Shown: positions 35,773-47,223, numbered from the stretch's first letter. The stretch: DNA of 64,000 bases from Scilla litardierei (GCA_030789695.1 CM061139.1:101292037-101356036); one strand, 5' to 3'. A program made the numbers and translations. Notes: generated by a model from the letters alone, not told the origin.

Positions 35773-36379
35773 GATTCGACTAAGTGTCCATTAACCCTGC
35801 ATTTAGAAGATCGCCTAGAAACACTGTTAGTAGAGACACTATGTCAGCATTTCACGATGGAAAAGCAAAATTGATGCAATCTTTTGCTACCTTAAAACTC
35901 TAGAATTGCATTAACATCGGACATATGAACAACTATCTATTTAGAAAAAAGAATTTAGTTTTTTGTAATTTTTAAAAATACTATTTATTTGTAATTTTTT
36001 CTTAAAATACTATCCTTTTAATAAATTTTCTTAAAATACTATATTTTTAATAATAATATATATTTTAAAAAATACTATCTATTAATAGAATACTGTGGAT
36101 TTAACCTTTTAATTTTTGTTTGAAGAAAAATTTAATTTACTTCATTTTTATGTGTTTAAATATTTTTTTCTATTTTTTCTATTTTTAATTTTTTAGCATT
36201 TTTAAAAAGCCCGATTAATTACTTGACCAGGCTTGCTGGGCTGCCCGGGCCTGTTTTGGGACCATGCCTAGTGTCGGGTTGGGCCTTGGCCTTGCCAAAA
36301 GTCCAACGGCCCTGGCCGGCCCGTGGCCCAGCCATGACCCGTTCGAGATTGGGCCGGGCCGGCCCCGTTGGACACCTTG
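35773..36379 (+). pseudogene. hAT transposase remnant and right end of the hAT element
   Basis: After the TSD the transposase frame resumes: one stop, then VSINPAFRR and the RDTMSAFHDGKAKL motif, conserved in hAT transposases just upstream of the catalytic region. Coding similarity ends near 35900. AT-rich filler with CTATTTTTTC-like runs follows, then a GC-rich end (36205-36379) rich in GGGCC motifs and closing with GGACACCTTG. The catalytic core and dimerisation domain are missing. Confidence 0.75.
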
Positions 36380-36410
36380 AATAATATGAAGGGTAAATGA
36401 CTGGAAAATA

Positions 36411-36640
36411 CCCTGACATTTCAGCGTTTCTCACAAAAATACCTTATCGTTCATTTTGGAACACATTGGTCCTAAACGTTTGGTAAAAATTGACAATGTT
36501 GTACCCTTTTTGAGTTTGTCGTCAGAAAGATTTTCAAAATACCCTAACGTTTCATCGTTTCTCACAAAAATATCCTAACATTTCAGCCTTTCTCACAAAA
36601 ATACCCGAACGTTTCAGCGTTTCTCACAAAAATACCCTAA
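36411..36640 (+). repeat. Short tandem repeat of about 34 bp
   Basis: Four imperfect copies of a unit like ACGTTTCAGCGTTTCTCAC followed by AAAAATACCCTA occur, three contiguous (about 36538-36640) and one at 36411-36447. The intervening part is related. It lies between the hAT end and LARD3. It may be the subterminal repeat region of another transposon. Confidence 0.7.
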
Positions 36641-39053
36641 TGATAAGGCGTCTCGAACTCCCCCGTTTCGGGAGTGAGCTAAATAGAGGAGATAGAAGGA
36701 GCCACTACCCATGGTGCATCACAAGTACACCTATTAGCATCTCTAACCCTGCCCACTCCCCGCTGCTAGCTGTCGGGAGTGCGAGTGAGACATCTCTAAC
36801 GAGTACAGTCCTTATGCCCACACGACACTCAGGTTTCGCTCAACCCCATCCCAAGATTCTCACCCACCTTAGGATGGATCGAGGCATCCCAGGGCCTATG
36901 TTAGTACGTATTTCAGTGATTCACTTCTTCATGGAACATGAAACATAAAAGAAGAAAGTATCTCCATTTCATTTGAACAGATGGAACATAACCATAACCA
37001 TGAGAATGGCTTCTTTTCAAGCTTTTCCGCATCCACATTCCACATATCCACAATTACTTCTATAGTAAACTCAGCCATATGCAATTCTTTCATGCGAGTT
37101 ACTAACTTTAAATTAACCACATGTCATTCGATGTAGCACATTCATTATAGCAATTTGCCCATATCACATTTCCTTACTTTCTCAATTTTCTTCTTTCTTT
37201 CTTTCTTTCTTTCATTACAACCTCACAAAGCCCACATAATGCCATGGTCGAAATGTTGTTGGGGGGGTTTTCCACATTTTCCCACTTAAAAGAGACAATG
37301 TCACACCTTGTGCATGTATTTCACATTAAGGCATTAAAGAGAGTAACGTTATGTAAGCTTCTTAATAAAGGGGACCAACTAATGCATGCATCAACTGCAA
37401 CTGAATCATTATGATTACAGTTAGTATTTGGTATGTGGTTCTAAATGAGACTTGTAAATAATCAAGTTATGATTCCATATCTAGAATATCATGATTTTAG
37501 AGCAATTAGACTAATTGATATAGCTTATCCAACATGGGGTGCATAAGCTGTTCTGAAACTGAAATATTGGACTGTGAACAATAGTGAATATCTATTAACT
37601 GTAGATGGATTCTAGCTTAGGATTCAACATAAAAGTTTTAGGAAATTTAATCAGGATTTCAATTGTCTTGGATCACCTAAACTGGATACCTACAACAAAA
37701 GTTACATCTGATTTAATAACATGGTGTAAAAGCTGACAAAATTGGGTACTCTGGCTACCACATCAATTTAAGTACAATTATAGTGGGAATCAGAACGACT
37801 GATAAACATTAAAGTTGTTAGGAATTTATTAAGCTTTCCAAATTGTATTTATGCACCAATTTAGCACGTCTAGAATAAAAGTTCTCCTCAATTGAATGTG
37901 CAGGACAAAACCTGAAATTATCTAGCATGTGAATTATACTAAAGGATGTCATCTTTGCATAACAACAAAAGTTAATTCTAAAGATGCAAACTTTAACATC
38001 ACAACATAGTAAAGGAGCCAACTTTAACATGAAATGCACTTATGCCAACAAGGATGAGAGCTTTACTTCTAAAAATGCCTTGTAAATCACATACTAAGAG
38101 GAGTTGGTTTCCTACCTCAAAATGGGAACTTGCCACCATAAAATCCCAACTTGGCTTCATCAAGATTCCTACAAGCTCCAACTCCAAAAAGCTCACAACT
38201 TGCTCATGGAAACCATCCCCTTCTAAGCTCCAAATAACCACATATGTTTCTACTCGCTCAAGGGTGCTTAAAGGAGAGTGAAAGAGAGATTTATTCTTGT
38301 AAAAATGGAGGAAATGAGCATGAGGAGGGGAGAAAGCGAAAATGAAAAGGAAAAGAAGAGAAAACAATGAAAATTGAAAGGAAAAAGAATGAAAAGAAGG
38401 GATAAGGGGAGATGACCTTCCAGAAGATTCTACTCCCTTCTTTCCTCTTCTTTCCTATTCTTTTCTTTGTCTTTTCTCTTCTCTTAAGAATCCAAGTTTG
38501 GAAAAGTCAACATATTTCTTTGCACACACACCCTCTCCCACTTAACTAACTAATTACTAAATGTGCCACTAAGCACAAACACCCCTCTTATAAACTTATT
38601 TCTAAAACTAACCCACATGCAACATATATAAATGAATACTACATACAAAGGTAGTCATCTACAAGCATACATTAATAATATACACCACATGATAATATAC
38701 ACAACTACACAAGAGACCCTAAAGAGAAGGATAATAATAATAATAGTAATACTACTACTACTACTACTACTAAGCATGATCTTACACACCAATATGCATC
38801 CACAACACATATCTATGATACTACATATCTCCTAATACACCCAAATAGACATGCATACATATATCCATAGCTATAGACCTCACTTCAAATATATAGTACA
38901 CACGTACAAATAGGATTCAAACACACTCACATAAAGTATTCAAGTATACTAGGCATCCAAATATACACCATATAAACAAGTAACACCCATAAATAAACAT
39001 ATGTATACAAGTATATACACAAATCCTAGTATATCCCACTTGGGGGCAGTACA
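36641..39053 (-). mobile_element. LARD3 left LTR (3' LTR on the minus strand); left end uncertain
   Basis: The right end is firm: TGGGGGCAGTACA at 39053, followed by TCTTACCCACCTTAAAAATA, the same PPT-complement arrangement as LARD1 and LARD2. The left end may be TGATAAGGCGTCTCGAAC at 36641, which resembles the TGTAACGCC-style ends of the other LARDs and has a LARD-like AAAAGAAGAAAG stretch about 310 bp inside. Alternatively it is TGTCACACCTTG at 37299. No matching TSD was found. The interval holds a TTTC microsatellite (about 37188-37213) and ACT/ATA triplet repeats (38728-38773). No gene is supported. Confidence 0.6.
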
Positions 39054-39133
39054 TCTTACCCACCTTAAAAATAAAGTTCGTCCCCTCTCCTTATCATTCT
39101 TTTCGTTCTTTTTCCTTTCATTTTTCATTGTTT
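39054..39133 (-). other. LARD3 residual interior with polypurine tract
   Basis: Only about 80 bp remain between the two LTR copies: the PPT complement (39054-39078), then a pyrimidine-rich tract. The rest of the interior appears to have been deleted. Confidence 0.65.
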
Positions 39134-39729
39134 TCTTTTCTCTTCTTTTCTTTGTCTTTTCTCTTCTCTTAAGAATCCAAGTTTGGAAAAGTCAATATGT
39201 TTCTTTACACACACACACACACACCCTCTCCCACTTAACTAACTAATTACTAAATGTGTCACTATGCATAAACACCCCTCTTATAAACTTATTTATAAAA
39301 CTAACCCCCATGCAACATATAAAAGAATACTACATACAAATGTAGTCATTTACAAGCATACATTAGTAATACACACCACATGATAACATACACAACTACA
39401 CAAGAGGCCCTAAAGAGAAGGATAATAATAATAATACTACTACTAATAAGCATGATCTTACACACCAATAGTCATCCACAACACATATCTATGATACTAC
39501 ATATCTTCCAATACACCGAAATAGACATGCAGACATATATCCATAGCTATAGACCTCACTTCAAATATATAGTACACACATACAAATAAGGTTCAAACAC
39601 ACTCACATAAAGCATCCAAGTATACTAGGCATCCAAATACACACCATATAGACAAGTAACACCCATAGATACACACATGTATACAAGTATTTACACACAT
39701 CCTAGTATATCCCACTTTGGGGCATTACA
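39134..39729 (-). mobile_element. LARD3 right LTR, truncated
   Basis: It repeats about 38460-39053 closely, including TTAAGAATCCAAGTTTGGAA, the ATAATAATAATAC triplet tract and the end CCCACTTTGGGGCATTACA. The part matching the left LTR left of about 38455 is missing, and the junction lies in TTTCTTTTCTC-type sequence. Confidence 0.8.
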
Positions 39730-40694
39730 TTACTGTTGTGGCTGTTGGGCTTAATATCCTTTTAAGAAAAGCTTCAGATGTAGGATTAACTGATGGCCTC
39801 CATATGCTTAAGAACATCCTTGCATTTGTTAACTTCTAATATGTGGATGAGACCATGATCTTTAGTAAATTGGACATTGGTCAGGCTATATCATCATGTG
39901 GATCCTCTCTAATTTTAAATTATGGTTCAGTCTATGAATCATCTTCCATAAAAACAAGATCATGTATCTTAATACAGTTGAAGAGTATATGCAACAACAT
40001 CATTAACATGGTATTCAGAGATGCTAGAGAATACTTCCTGATCAATTATTTGGCGCTACCTTTGAAACATGGTAAATTAAACAAGGTAACCACCCCTCTT
40101 ATTGACAAGATAGAAAAGAATTTGCAAAGTTTGGAAGGAAAAGATCCATTCTTTGGAAGGTGGAATCACGCTTACCGACTCCTCCTTATTTTCCAAATCA
40201 CTTTATTTTATATCTTTCTGTGAGATATCATGTTTTGTAGATTGAATGATCGATATCAATGGGTGTAAATTCCTTTAGGCCAGGCCAAACCACTTCAAGA
40301 TGATGTTTCTCTGGGTAGTTGAGGACGGATCAACCATGATAATGCAAATGGTAGTCTTAAGATGGCCAACCTTAGAAGTTTTAACTGAGCACTTCTGACT
40401 AAAGGGTGGTCTTTTGGGGTATCAACCATAGATGTTTTAACTAAACGCTTGACCAAATGGTGATAGAACTACCTTAATAACCCCAATGGTAAGGTCTGGT
40501 AACTTATTTTTAAGAAATATAGATCTAAAATCATATTTGGAGGTTCCATCAAACACAAAGCATCCTTATCTTGATTTTTCAAATTATTCATCCTTTTTGC
40601 TAAAGAGGCGTTTCGCATGGGAGTCTCCTCGCATTTGAGCAATAATCATTTGATCAATTGTTGGAAAGATACTTGAGGTTATTTGGACCAAATC
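39730..40694 (+). pseudogene. LINE (non-LTR) reverse transcriptase fragment
   Basis: Readable stretches in shifting frames match the second half of plant L1-type RT. They include GLNILLRKASDVGLTDGLHM, a degraded palm motif YVDETMIF (usual FADD), DIGQAIS, YLALPLKHGKLNKV (usual YLGLPL), LIDKIEKNLQS and GRWNHA. Further on a GGLGV-like segment and KYRSK are visible (about 40410-40530). The longest frame is 39843-40223. The 5' half is gone at the junction with LARD3. Confidence 0.75.
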
Positions 40695-40832
40695 AAAGCA
40701 AAATTGATTCCCGTAGTAGCGGCGAGCAAAATGGGAGCATCCTAAACCGTGAAAACGGGGTTGTGGGAGAGCAATGCAAGCACAGTGCTGCTAGGCGAAG
40801 CAGTGGAGTGTTGCACCCTAGATGGCGAGAGT
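40695..40832 (+). pseudogene. Organellar 23S rRNA fragment (probable plastid insertion)
   Basis: About 138 bp match the 5' domain of bacterial-type large-subunit rRNA: CGTAGTAGCGGCGAGC, CCTAAACCGTGAAAACGG, GGTTGTGGGAGAGCAAT, GTGCTGCTAGGCGAAGCAG and TGCACCCTAGATGGCGAGAG. From memory, plastid 23S fits better than mitochondrial 26S, partly because of the preceding AAAGCAAAA..GATTCCCG. A few substitutions (GAGCAAAAT for GAGCGAAAT; GCACAG for GCGTCG) fit a decaying nuclear copy. It is far too short to be a functional rRNA gene. Confidence 0.88.
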
Positions 40833-40833
40833 T

Positions 40834-43184
40834 TGGATATTTGCTTCTTAATAGAGCTATGATCGTTGGTACATTCTTTTGAAATGCCTATTATCCCCTC
40901 CGATAGGTCGATGTGGAAAAACTCTTATGTTTCTTCTGAAGGGTTTAGAGCAAGCTTCCATAAGGCTTTTCCATCGTTTAGCCCAAAGCATATCAAACGT
41001 GGAAGCAGCGGAAGAAGAAAAAGAAATCATAAAACACCTTTTATGAAAACATCCTTTGGAATACAAATACTAAGAACCATTTGCACGATCCTTTACTATC
41101 TAAGGAGAAGTGCGAATCTATCTTGTAAAGATAGATCTAAATAATTTTGCTATTAACATAAATCTTAAAATTCATACCTTAAGTTTTTGTAGTCGCAAAA
41201 CTCTTCCTTAGGACGACACCCTGAAGCGATCCAACACCTTGTCAAGAGGTGACCACTTTCTATAGTGAGTTTCACATTAGCTGAATCACCGCCTCAAGCT
41301 CCGGAACATATCCGAAGTCTCTTCAAGTTTTGTTAGAGCCTGAAAAGGGAATAAAGAGGAAAAGAGGAAAAATATATTGTCACCTTTTAATCAAAGTTTG
41401 CTCAAAAAATTTAAAAAGATCTTATTTGATTAAGGTTTGATGTCAGTTTTAGAAGGAAGAAGAGCACCCTATTTATAGGGTGAGCTGAGCCTTCAATGGA
41501 GTATCACATCCTATGTGGTACTAAAAATAGAATCCAAATTAACTCAAGTTTTTCCCCTTTCAAGGACTAAACTTTGAGTAATTAATTCTCCCTCTTCGTT
41601 AAGCTAAAGAATCAAAATGATATATCATTTTGAAGAGCATCAAATGGAGATCGCATAAATAAAATGGCGATCAATTCCGAGGTCAATTGACCCCTAAAAC
41701 GATGCCTCAAAATCGCCAAATCGGTTCCAAAACACAGCCTGCACTGTGTAGTACGCGGGCCCCACCCGGCAGGTCACGCCCCTCCCGAGATGGGCACACC
41801 CGCTGGGCCAAGTGGGTTGGGCATTTGAGCCCAGCCCGCCCATTGGGCTAGGTGCACAGGTCCACAACAGGCATGGCACTGGCGCCCAGCCCAACTGGCC
41901 ATGGGCGCCATCGCCCAGCACTGTTTGGGCTTGGGCGCTAGCCCAGCCCATAATTGGGGTTGCCAGCGCCCTGGCCTGGGCATGCCTGCACTTGCGCCCG
42001 GGCGTGCCCTAAGCCTAAACATGGCTAAGGTATTATTTGGCGTTTGGGACTCTGTTTTGGTTTTTCTATGCTTTGAATGGCTCAATTTTCGTGTCACATT
42101 GTATGTGACCGAAATTCTCTTCGCTAATTGTGACTATATTAATTTCCATGCATCATATGCATTTTGCTGTTATTACTTGGATAAGGATCTCGACCTGTGT
42201 GAGACCCTACTACCTGACCTTATTACATGTGGGACTCATAGTCACTGACAATAGTGACCTCGAGCAATAGTTGCCTTTCCTGGTTTGGTATTATCATTAC
42301 GTGGTCTGCCTCTTGACATAAACATTCTTGGGACTACCCTTGGCTATGCCTGTGATGAATTCCACAGTTTTAATCCATTCGTTAACACTATGTAGCTGCG
42401 AAGTCGAGGGTATGGTTCACTGTCAACCCCTAATTGCTTCACGATCGATTTTAATCGTTCGGTCTTAGCTTGTCTTTGTTGGATTATATCCAACACACAT
42501 CGACCAACGATTTTTGCTAAGGACCATACTGATTCTGTGACACTAACTCCCCACTTACGAGAGTGACGAATTCTCTCTTGGCCACTACTCTTCTCGCATG
42601 CTTCAATGACACCCAACTTAAGACTTTTCAGCAGGCCCTACCTCGAAGCTGGGTCAGATATCTAAGTGATACCATTCACGCTTAGGTTCATACAATGACC
42701 TCAAGTCAAAGGACTAGCTTGCCTATCATCAATTGAGAGCTACAATTGACAGTTTTGTATGTGTTATCCATGTAGCAGCTCTCGTTGGGTCGTTCAGTGA
42801 ACTCATTCTCCAATGAGCACATGTGTCTCGTCTCCGATTTCCCAAAATCGAACGATCATGAAATCATCGCCACCAGCACTTGGTGAAGACAGAGCACACA
42901 ATAGTTTATCCAATGCATCAACGTCCTTTCTCGATGCATTTACGACTAGGAACATTTTTAGACTTATGCTACAAGCAGTTGAAACACTTCTCTATGATTG
43001 TGATCCTCATCTCAATATATGTTCGACCTTGTACTAAGTCTCTCAAGACTTTATCTAAGTATAAAATGCAGAGAAAACTTATATAAATATACTTAGATAA
43101 ACTGTACCAAATAACATATTATTATTTTGAACAAGATGTTCCAATTACAAAATAATTGGCCTCGAGAGCATACATTTACCAACA
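40834..43184 (-). mobile_element. Copia C 3' LTR (minus strand)
   Basis: The right end reads GCATACATTTACCAACA, then TCTCCCTCTTGCAC. On the minus strand that is a purine tract followed by TGTTGGTAAATG, the usual PPT-LTR junction. A TATA box (CTATAAATAG, minus strand) lies at 41470-41480. The left end is placed at TGGATATTTGC (40834) or TGGTACATTC (40868). A GC-rich region (41740-42010) with repeated GCCCAGCCCA gives overlapping frames that look spurious. No second LTR is present. Confidence 0.75.
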
Positions 43185-43204
43185 TCTCCCTCTTGCACTC
43201 AGGC

Positions 43205-43614
43205 CTAATTATCATCGTATCTCATACCACTTTTACACATGAGTCTCTCTAGACGGTCACGTGATAGAGCCTTCGTGAATGGATCTACTAAATTTTCTTC
43301 TGTGGAGACTCTCAGGAGTTCTATGTTATTCATCGTTTCTATATCACGTATGGGGTAATATTTACAAAGAATACGCTTGGACCTTTTATGCAGCCTTGGT
43401 TCCTTGACCAAACAGATGGTTACGTTGTTATCACAATACACAGGTTTTGGGTCTTTAAAGTGGGCACCTCCAACTGGTCCACGAACTTTCTCATTCAGAC
43501 TGCTTTCTTTGCCACATCATTGGCCGCTGTGTATTCGGTAGCCATCGTTAAATTGGCAGCAGTGCTCTGCTTGGAAGTATTCTAGCTCACTACCCCTTCA
43601 TCGATGGTGAAAAC
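43205..43614 (-). pseudogene. Copia C RNase H, C-terminal fragment
   Basis: On the minus strand a degraded TEYTAANDVAKKAV segment (with a stop) is followed by MYCDNNVTICLVKEP, HKRSKRILCKYYPIRDI and RVSTEENLVDPFTKALSRD, the conserved C-terminal end of copia RNase H, ending at 43205 just before the PPT. Copia D was inserted at 43614 and the rest of this element is not seen anywhere in the window. Confidence 0.88.
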
Positions 43615-44704
43615 TGTTAATTCAGTACTTAGGAATCAATCATATAGATATGAATGCATATGTGAAAAATAAAAGAACACGCAAAACTTGGGAACATAGT
43701 TTGGTGCGCACACCTAAATCTGCGGGGCCACGCTCAGAAAAATAAGATTACTCCACTATATTAAAACAATTACAATCACGAATATTGCAATCTCATTAGG
43801 AGGAACACACTTCCTCTTAATACAAACCGCAATGGGTGATCCCAATCAACCCCATGGAGTAAATACCGTAAGATCCCCTTGCACACAAGATCACCTTGCA
43901 TAAATCGACTAGAACGAACTCCCTTTGATCGCTACCTTTGTAGCATCGGCCTTCGTCCCCGATGTAGAAACCGAAAGATCCCCTTGTAAAAACTGACCTG
44001 AATCAAACTCCCTAAATCCCTACTCTCGTAGTCGTCAGCCTCCTTTCCAGGATAATGAACCGATCTGTTCAGATAACCCTAGCCGATCTGCTTGAGAGCT
44101 TTTATGTCATCTCAACCGAAGTCAAAGATCCATTTCGGTTAATAAATCAATTAACAATCTCAAGCAGATTTTTCGCCATATATTAGGTAAATAGTCCCAT
44201 AAATCAAGGAACCAATTAACCACTTCGGGTAAATGGTTCTAGCAAATCTCATACGGATATTTTCCCTATAAATATAAAAACCACCAAGATTGCAACAAGA
44301 TTCTGGGGAAGCAAATCAGATCTGAGAGGAGCAGCAAAATAGACCTGAAATCAAACAGAAAATTCTGCCCACTAAATCCGTTATCTCCGCCCATCATTTA
44401 AGGATCTATTTCGGGTAAAAAAGAACAGAAAAATCTCGAGCAGCTATTTCGTCAATCAATTCAGGATCTCCCGAGATTTTGGGCTACAAGTCAGATCTGA
44501 AATCAGCAAAACAGATCTGCAAACCAAAACAGAATTCCTGCATTCGATCCAGCATTCAGATACCACCTGTCATGACTGATGTCACAACATGACTCATAAC
44601 ATGGCCTCTCAACCTGTTCAAAAACAATTCTAATTCCACAACCTGAACATCCCAGATCTAGTAGCACTAATGCCAACATATAATAACAGAAAATCAACCC
44701 AACA
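43615..44704 (-). repeat. Copia D 3' LTR
   Basis: This 1090-bp LTR starts on the minus strand with TGTTGGGTTGATTTTC and ends CTGAATTAACA. Its first 390 or so bases on the plus strand match 58849-59247. Confidence 0.9.
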
Positions 44705-44720
44705 ATCTCCCCCTTTGGCA
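44705..44720 (-). promoter_or_regulatory. Copia D polypurine tract
   Basis: The minus strand reads TGCCAAAGGGGGAGAT directly before the 3' LTR, a standard plant copia PPT. Confidence 0.88.
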
Positions 44721-44897
44721 CCATGTGGCACAACCCAATCACGGGAGAAGGTGCACCAACAAAAAAAACATTCTCCCCTTGAGCCATAATAAGCCAAAGG
44801 ATACCTCAAGAAGTCGTAGCTAGAGCCAGAGCAGTAGACACAGCAGCAGTGGAGCAAACATCATCCCCCTTATTAGTAATAGTCCGAGCAGTGATAT

Positions 44898-45530
44898 TCA
44901 TCGCCTCAAAAGAGACACCCAATTCATTCGGTTTCTGAGACAATAGTAGCTGAGAGATAAGGCATGGACGAGGAGGATTGGAATGCCCACCCGGATTGCG
45001 AGTCTCCAACTAATCTGGATAAATTGAAATAAAATTCCCTCGCTAGCAAAAACAGATATTGCATCTTGTGTCACAACATGATCCATGACATGGACTGTTA
45101 AGGAATCAGCTAGATGGTCCTGAGATGTTGGCTTCCGTGTTGTAACATCAGCAGTAACATGACAATCATCTGGGGCCACATGTTCATTAATACGATAATC
45201 TGGCACAATGTCATCTGGAAGATCCAACCCACATACATGATCTTGAAAATTTGAAACCAGTGGATCTGAAGAATCCATAGCAGCTATCTGATGTGCAAAA
45301 ACACTATCACATATATACTTGGAAGAAACTGAGTCATCCAAGATGACAATCTCAGTTAACACCACAGAGGACGATAGGAGATCAGACTCAGTGGACGACC
45401 GTAAAATTGTGTCTTCATCGATAAATCCAATACTTTCCAGACGGTAAGACACGTCCATATCTCCAAGAATCAATCCAGAACAATCAAACCAAGACACATT
45501 AAGAGGCTCCCATGTCTCTCTCTCTCTCAT
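44898..45530 (-). CDS. Uncharacterised 210-codon ORF in Copia D
   Basis: The frame starts with an ATG (MRERETWEPLNVSWFDC) and is uninterrupted. The product is acidic in its first two thirds (DEDTILRSSTESDLL) with several VTxDV-type phrases (CHVTADVTTRKP, HVMDHVVTQDAIS) and ends in a moderately hydrophobic segment (ISWRLAIRVGIPILLVHALS). It sits between the protease remnant and the PPT, where intact Sireviruses carry the extra ORF, but it does not resemble the Copia B third ORF. It may be a remnant or a chance frame. Confidence 0.35.
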   Translation of the reverse strand: MRERETWEPLNVSWFDCSGLILGDMDVSYRLESIGFIDEDTILRSSTESDLLSSSVVLTEIVILDDSVSSKYICDSVFAHQIAAMDSSDPLVSNFQDHVCGLDLPDDIVPDYRINEHVAPDDCHVTADVTTRKPTSQDHLADSLTVHVMDHVVTQDAISVFASEGILFQFIQISWRLAIRVGIPILLVHALSLSYYCLRNRMNWVSLLRR

Positions 45531-46019
45531 TTAACAAAATAGAGCAAATAACTCCTCAGGCACAGCGGAATTGATGAAGAAAAGTATACCTCACATCTGA
45601 TAGTAGACCGCAAAAATAGAACGATATCCAGTGCAGTAGTCGAGCTCTAAGAGGCCAAAAATAGTAGCTGGTGAGTTGAAGACATCGGCAGTGCTGACAG
45701 AGAAGCTTCGGTGGTCAGCGTGTCAAAATTTGGAGACATGGATGCGGTGGAACCGGCGTAGAAGTGGGAAAAATGTTGGGAAGTTAGCTGGAATGGGTGA
45801 AGAGACCGTGAAAGCCAGATCAACGGCAGATCGCTGTGCTAGAGAAGGTACATGAGAAGATCCAATGGCACTGGCAGAGGATGAGCGGAGAGAAGAGCGG
45901 CGAGGTAATTCTATGATAATTCTGAATGGAGATTCTTAAGAATTTGTAGCAGGTTGTCAACATTGATTGTTGAGAGGAGATGGCGATTTTGGTGTCATAA
46001 CATCTGCAACAACATCGTT
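45531..46019 (-). other. Copia D interior without recognisable coding sequence
   Basis: About 490 bp where the main part of pol is expected. Translations on the minus strand are broken by stops and match nothing. The integrase, RT and RNase H genes appear to have been deleted around here. Confidence 0.6.
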
Positions 46020-46479
46020 CTATGTCGTATCCAATGTTACAACATCAGTCACAACATGAGGTGTTTTCTCTGAAGCTGCAGTGTTCAGATCTCCATTCAT
46101 AATTCTCAGACCAGTAATATAGTCTTGTAGCAGATAGCAATTGTAAGCAGACCTCTTGCCCAACAGTATACACTCTTTATCAGCATTAAGGACGAGGCAT
46201 TTGTCCTTGGTGAATCTCACAAACAATCCTTGATTACACAGCTGACGGATGCTTATTATATTGGCTTTAAGATCTTCAACATGCAGAACATCTTTAAGCT
46301 TAGGAAGCCCAAATACGTTCAACTTACCTTTGCCAACAAATCTGCTTCTCTGACCATCACCAAACGTTACATGTCCCCATGTACTGACTTTGTAGTCATC
46401 ATGGAACTCCTTGTTGCATGTCATATGTCTTGAGCATCCACTGTCAAGATTCCACTTGTTGTCTAAAGATACTCTTAAG
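46020..46479 (-). pseudogene. Copia D protease and GAG-pre-integrase fragment
   Basis: On the minus strand, KWNLDSGCSRHMTCNKEF contains the aspartic protease DSG triad. It continues with VTFGDGQ, KLKDVLHVEDLKANIISI, LCNQG and CLVLNADKE, the typical copia segment between protease and integrase, and ends at 46020 after a VVTDVVTL tail. The upstream part of the frame is gag at 56963-58772, on the other side of the gypsy insertion. Confidence 0.88.
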
Positions 46480-46484
46480 GATGT

Positions 46485-47223
46485 TATTGAGTCATTGGGC
46501 CAGCACTCGAGGGGACTCGTTTGGCAAGCGACTAAGGCCCACAGAGCCCACGAGAGACGCCTGAAACTGACTCAGTCAAGGTCCACATGCCAGTCGCCCA
46601 TTGCACTCCCACCAATTGAACGTGGGATTGAATGCGAGCTCATAAATAGCGACGACGTGAGCGGCGGTTACACCTATTAAAGGGGAAGATCGTGGCACCA
46701 TAATTGGTGACTGTTGTCCTCCCAACGGTACGAAAGAGACACCAGAGGTCTATAAATATTAAGGGACTAACAGAATAGGGAGGTACAAAATCCGATACTC
46801 TGAGACTACATACTTTATCTTATATTTCTGCCACAAAAGAGCTTGTGATGCCAGACTTAAGACGAGCCTCCATGGGTCGATCTTATCTGCTCCAAGCTCC
46901 CTCCCTCTCTTAAGTTCCATTCTAACTTAAGCATCGGAGGGGATTTTGTTCGGGACCCAGATCCGACCCCCCTGACGATTCTTTGTGGTGCAGATCATCG
47001 AGTCTTGATCCTACGAGAGGGTCGCACCTGAGCTTCTCAACATCGATCGACCAACACTCGATCCGTTCGAAGGTCGATCAAACACTGCAAGTCAACCACC
47101 ATCCACCAACGATCCATGTTCTTCTAACCTAGGGTCTTACTCAACCGACTGATGAGGCCCCAGCTCAGCGAGAAAGGATCCATGACAGCATCTTAATTGT
47201 TTCGGACATTTTTGGCCTTAACA
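46485..47223 (+). repeat. Gypsy 5' LTR
   Basis: A TATA box (GTCTATAAATATTAAGG) is at about 46749-46765. It is followed by a pyrimidine-rich leader and ends GGCCTTAACA. Confidence 0.9.

Larger units (their letters stand above)
6607..36379 (+). mobile_element. Decayed hAT transposon, split by LARD1 and Copia A
   Basis: The surviving segments are 6607-7591 and 35773-36379. Both outer parts are rich in GGGCCCGGCC-type sequence, and the right end closes with GTTGGACACCTTG, in the style of hAT ends that begin CAAGGTGTCCAA. A BED-type transposase start is encoded between them. The left terminus was displaced by LARD1 and is outside the window. The catalytic and hATC dimerisation regions are absent on the right, so this was already a non-autonomous or degraded copy. 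The expected 8-bp TSD cannot be checked. Confidence 0.7.

Noticed and set aside
37299..37330. TGTCACACCTTG as the definite left end of LARD3
   Set aside because: Plausible, but no matching target duplication; the end at 36641 resembles other LARD ends better, so both are kept as options.
40695..40832. Functional rRNA gene
   Set aside because: Only about 138 bp of an LSU rRNA of roughly 2.8 kb is present, with substitutions in conserved positions and transposon sequence on both sides.
41694..42097. Frames rich in Gly, Ala and Trp on both strands
   Set aside because: They arise from the GC-rich GCCCAG-repeat part of the Copia C LTR.
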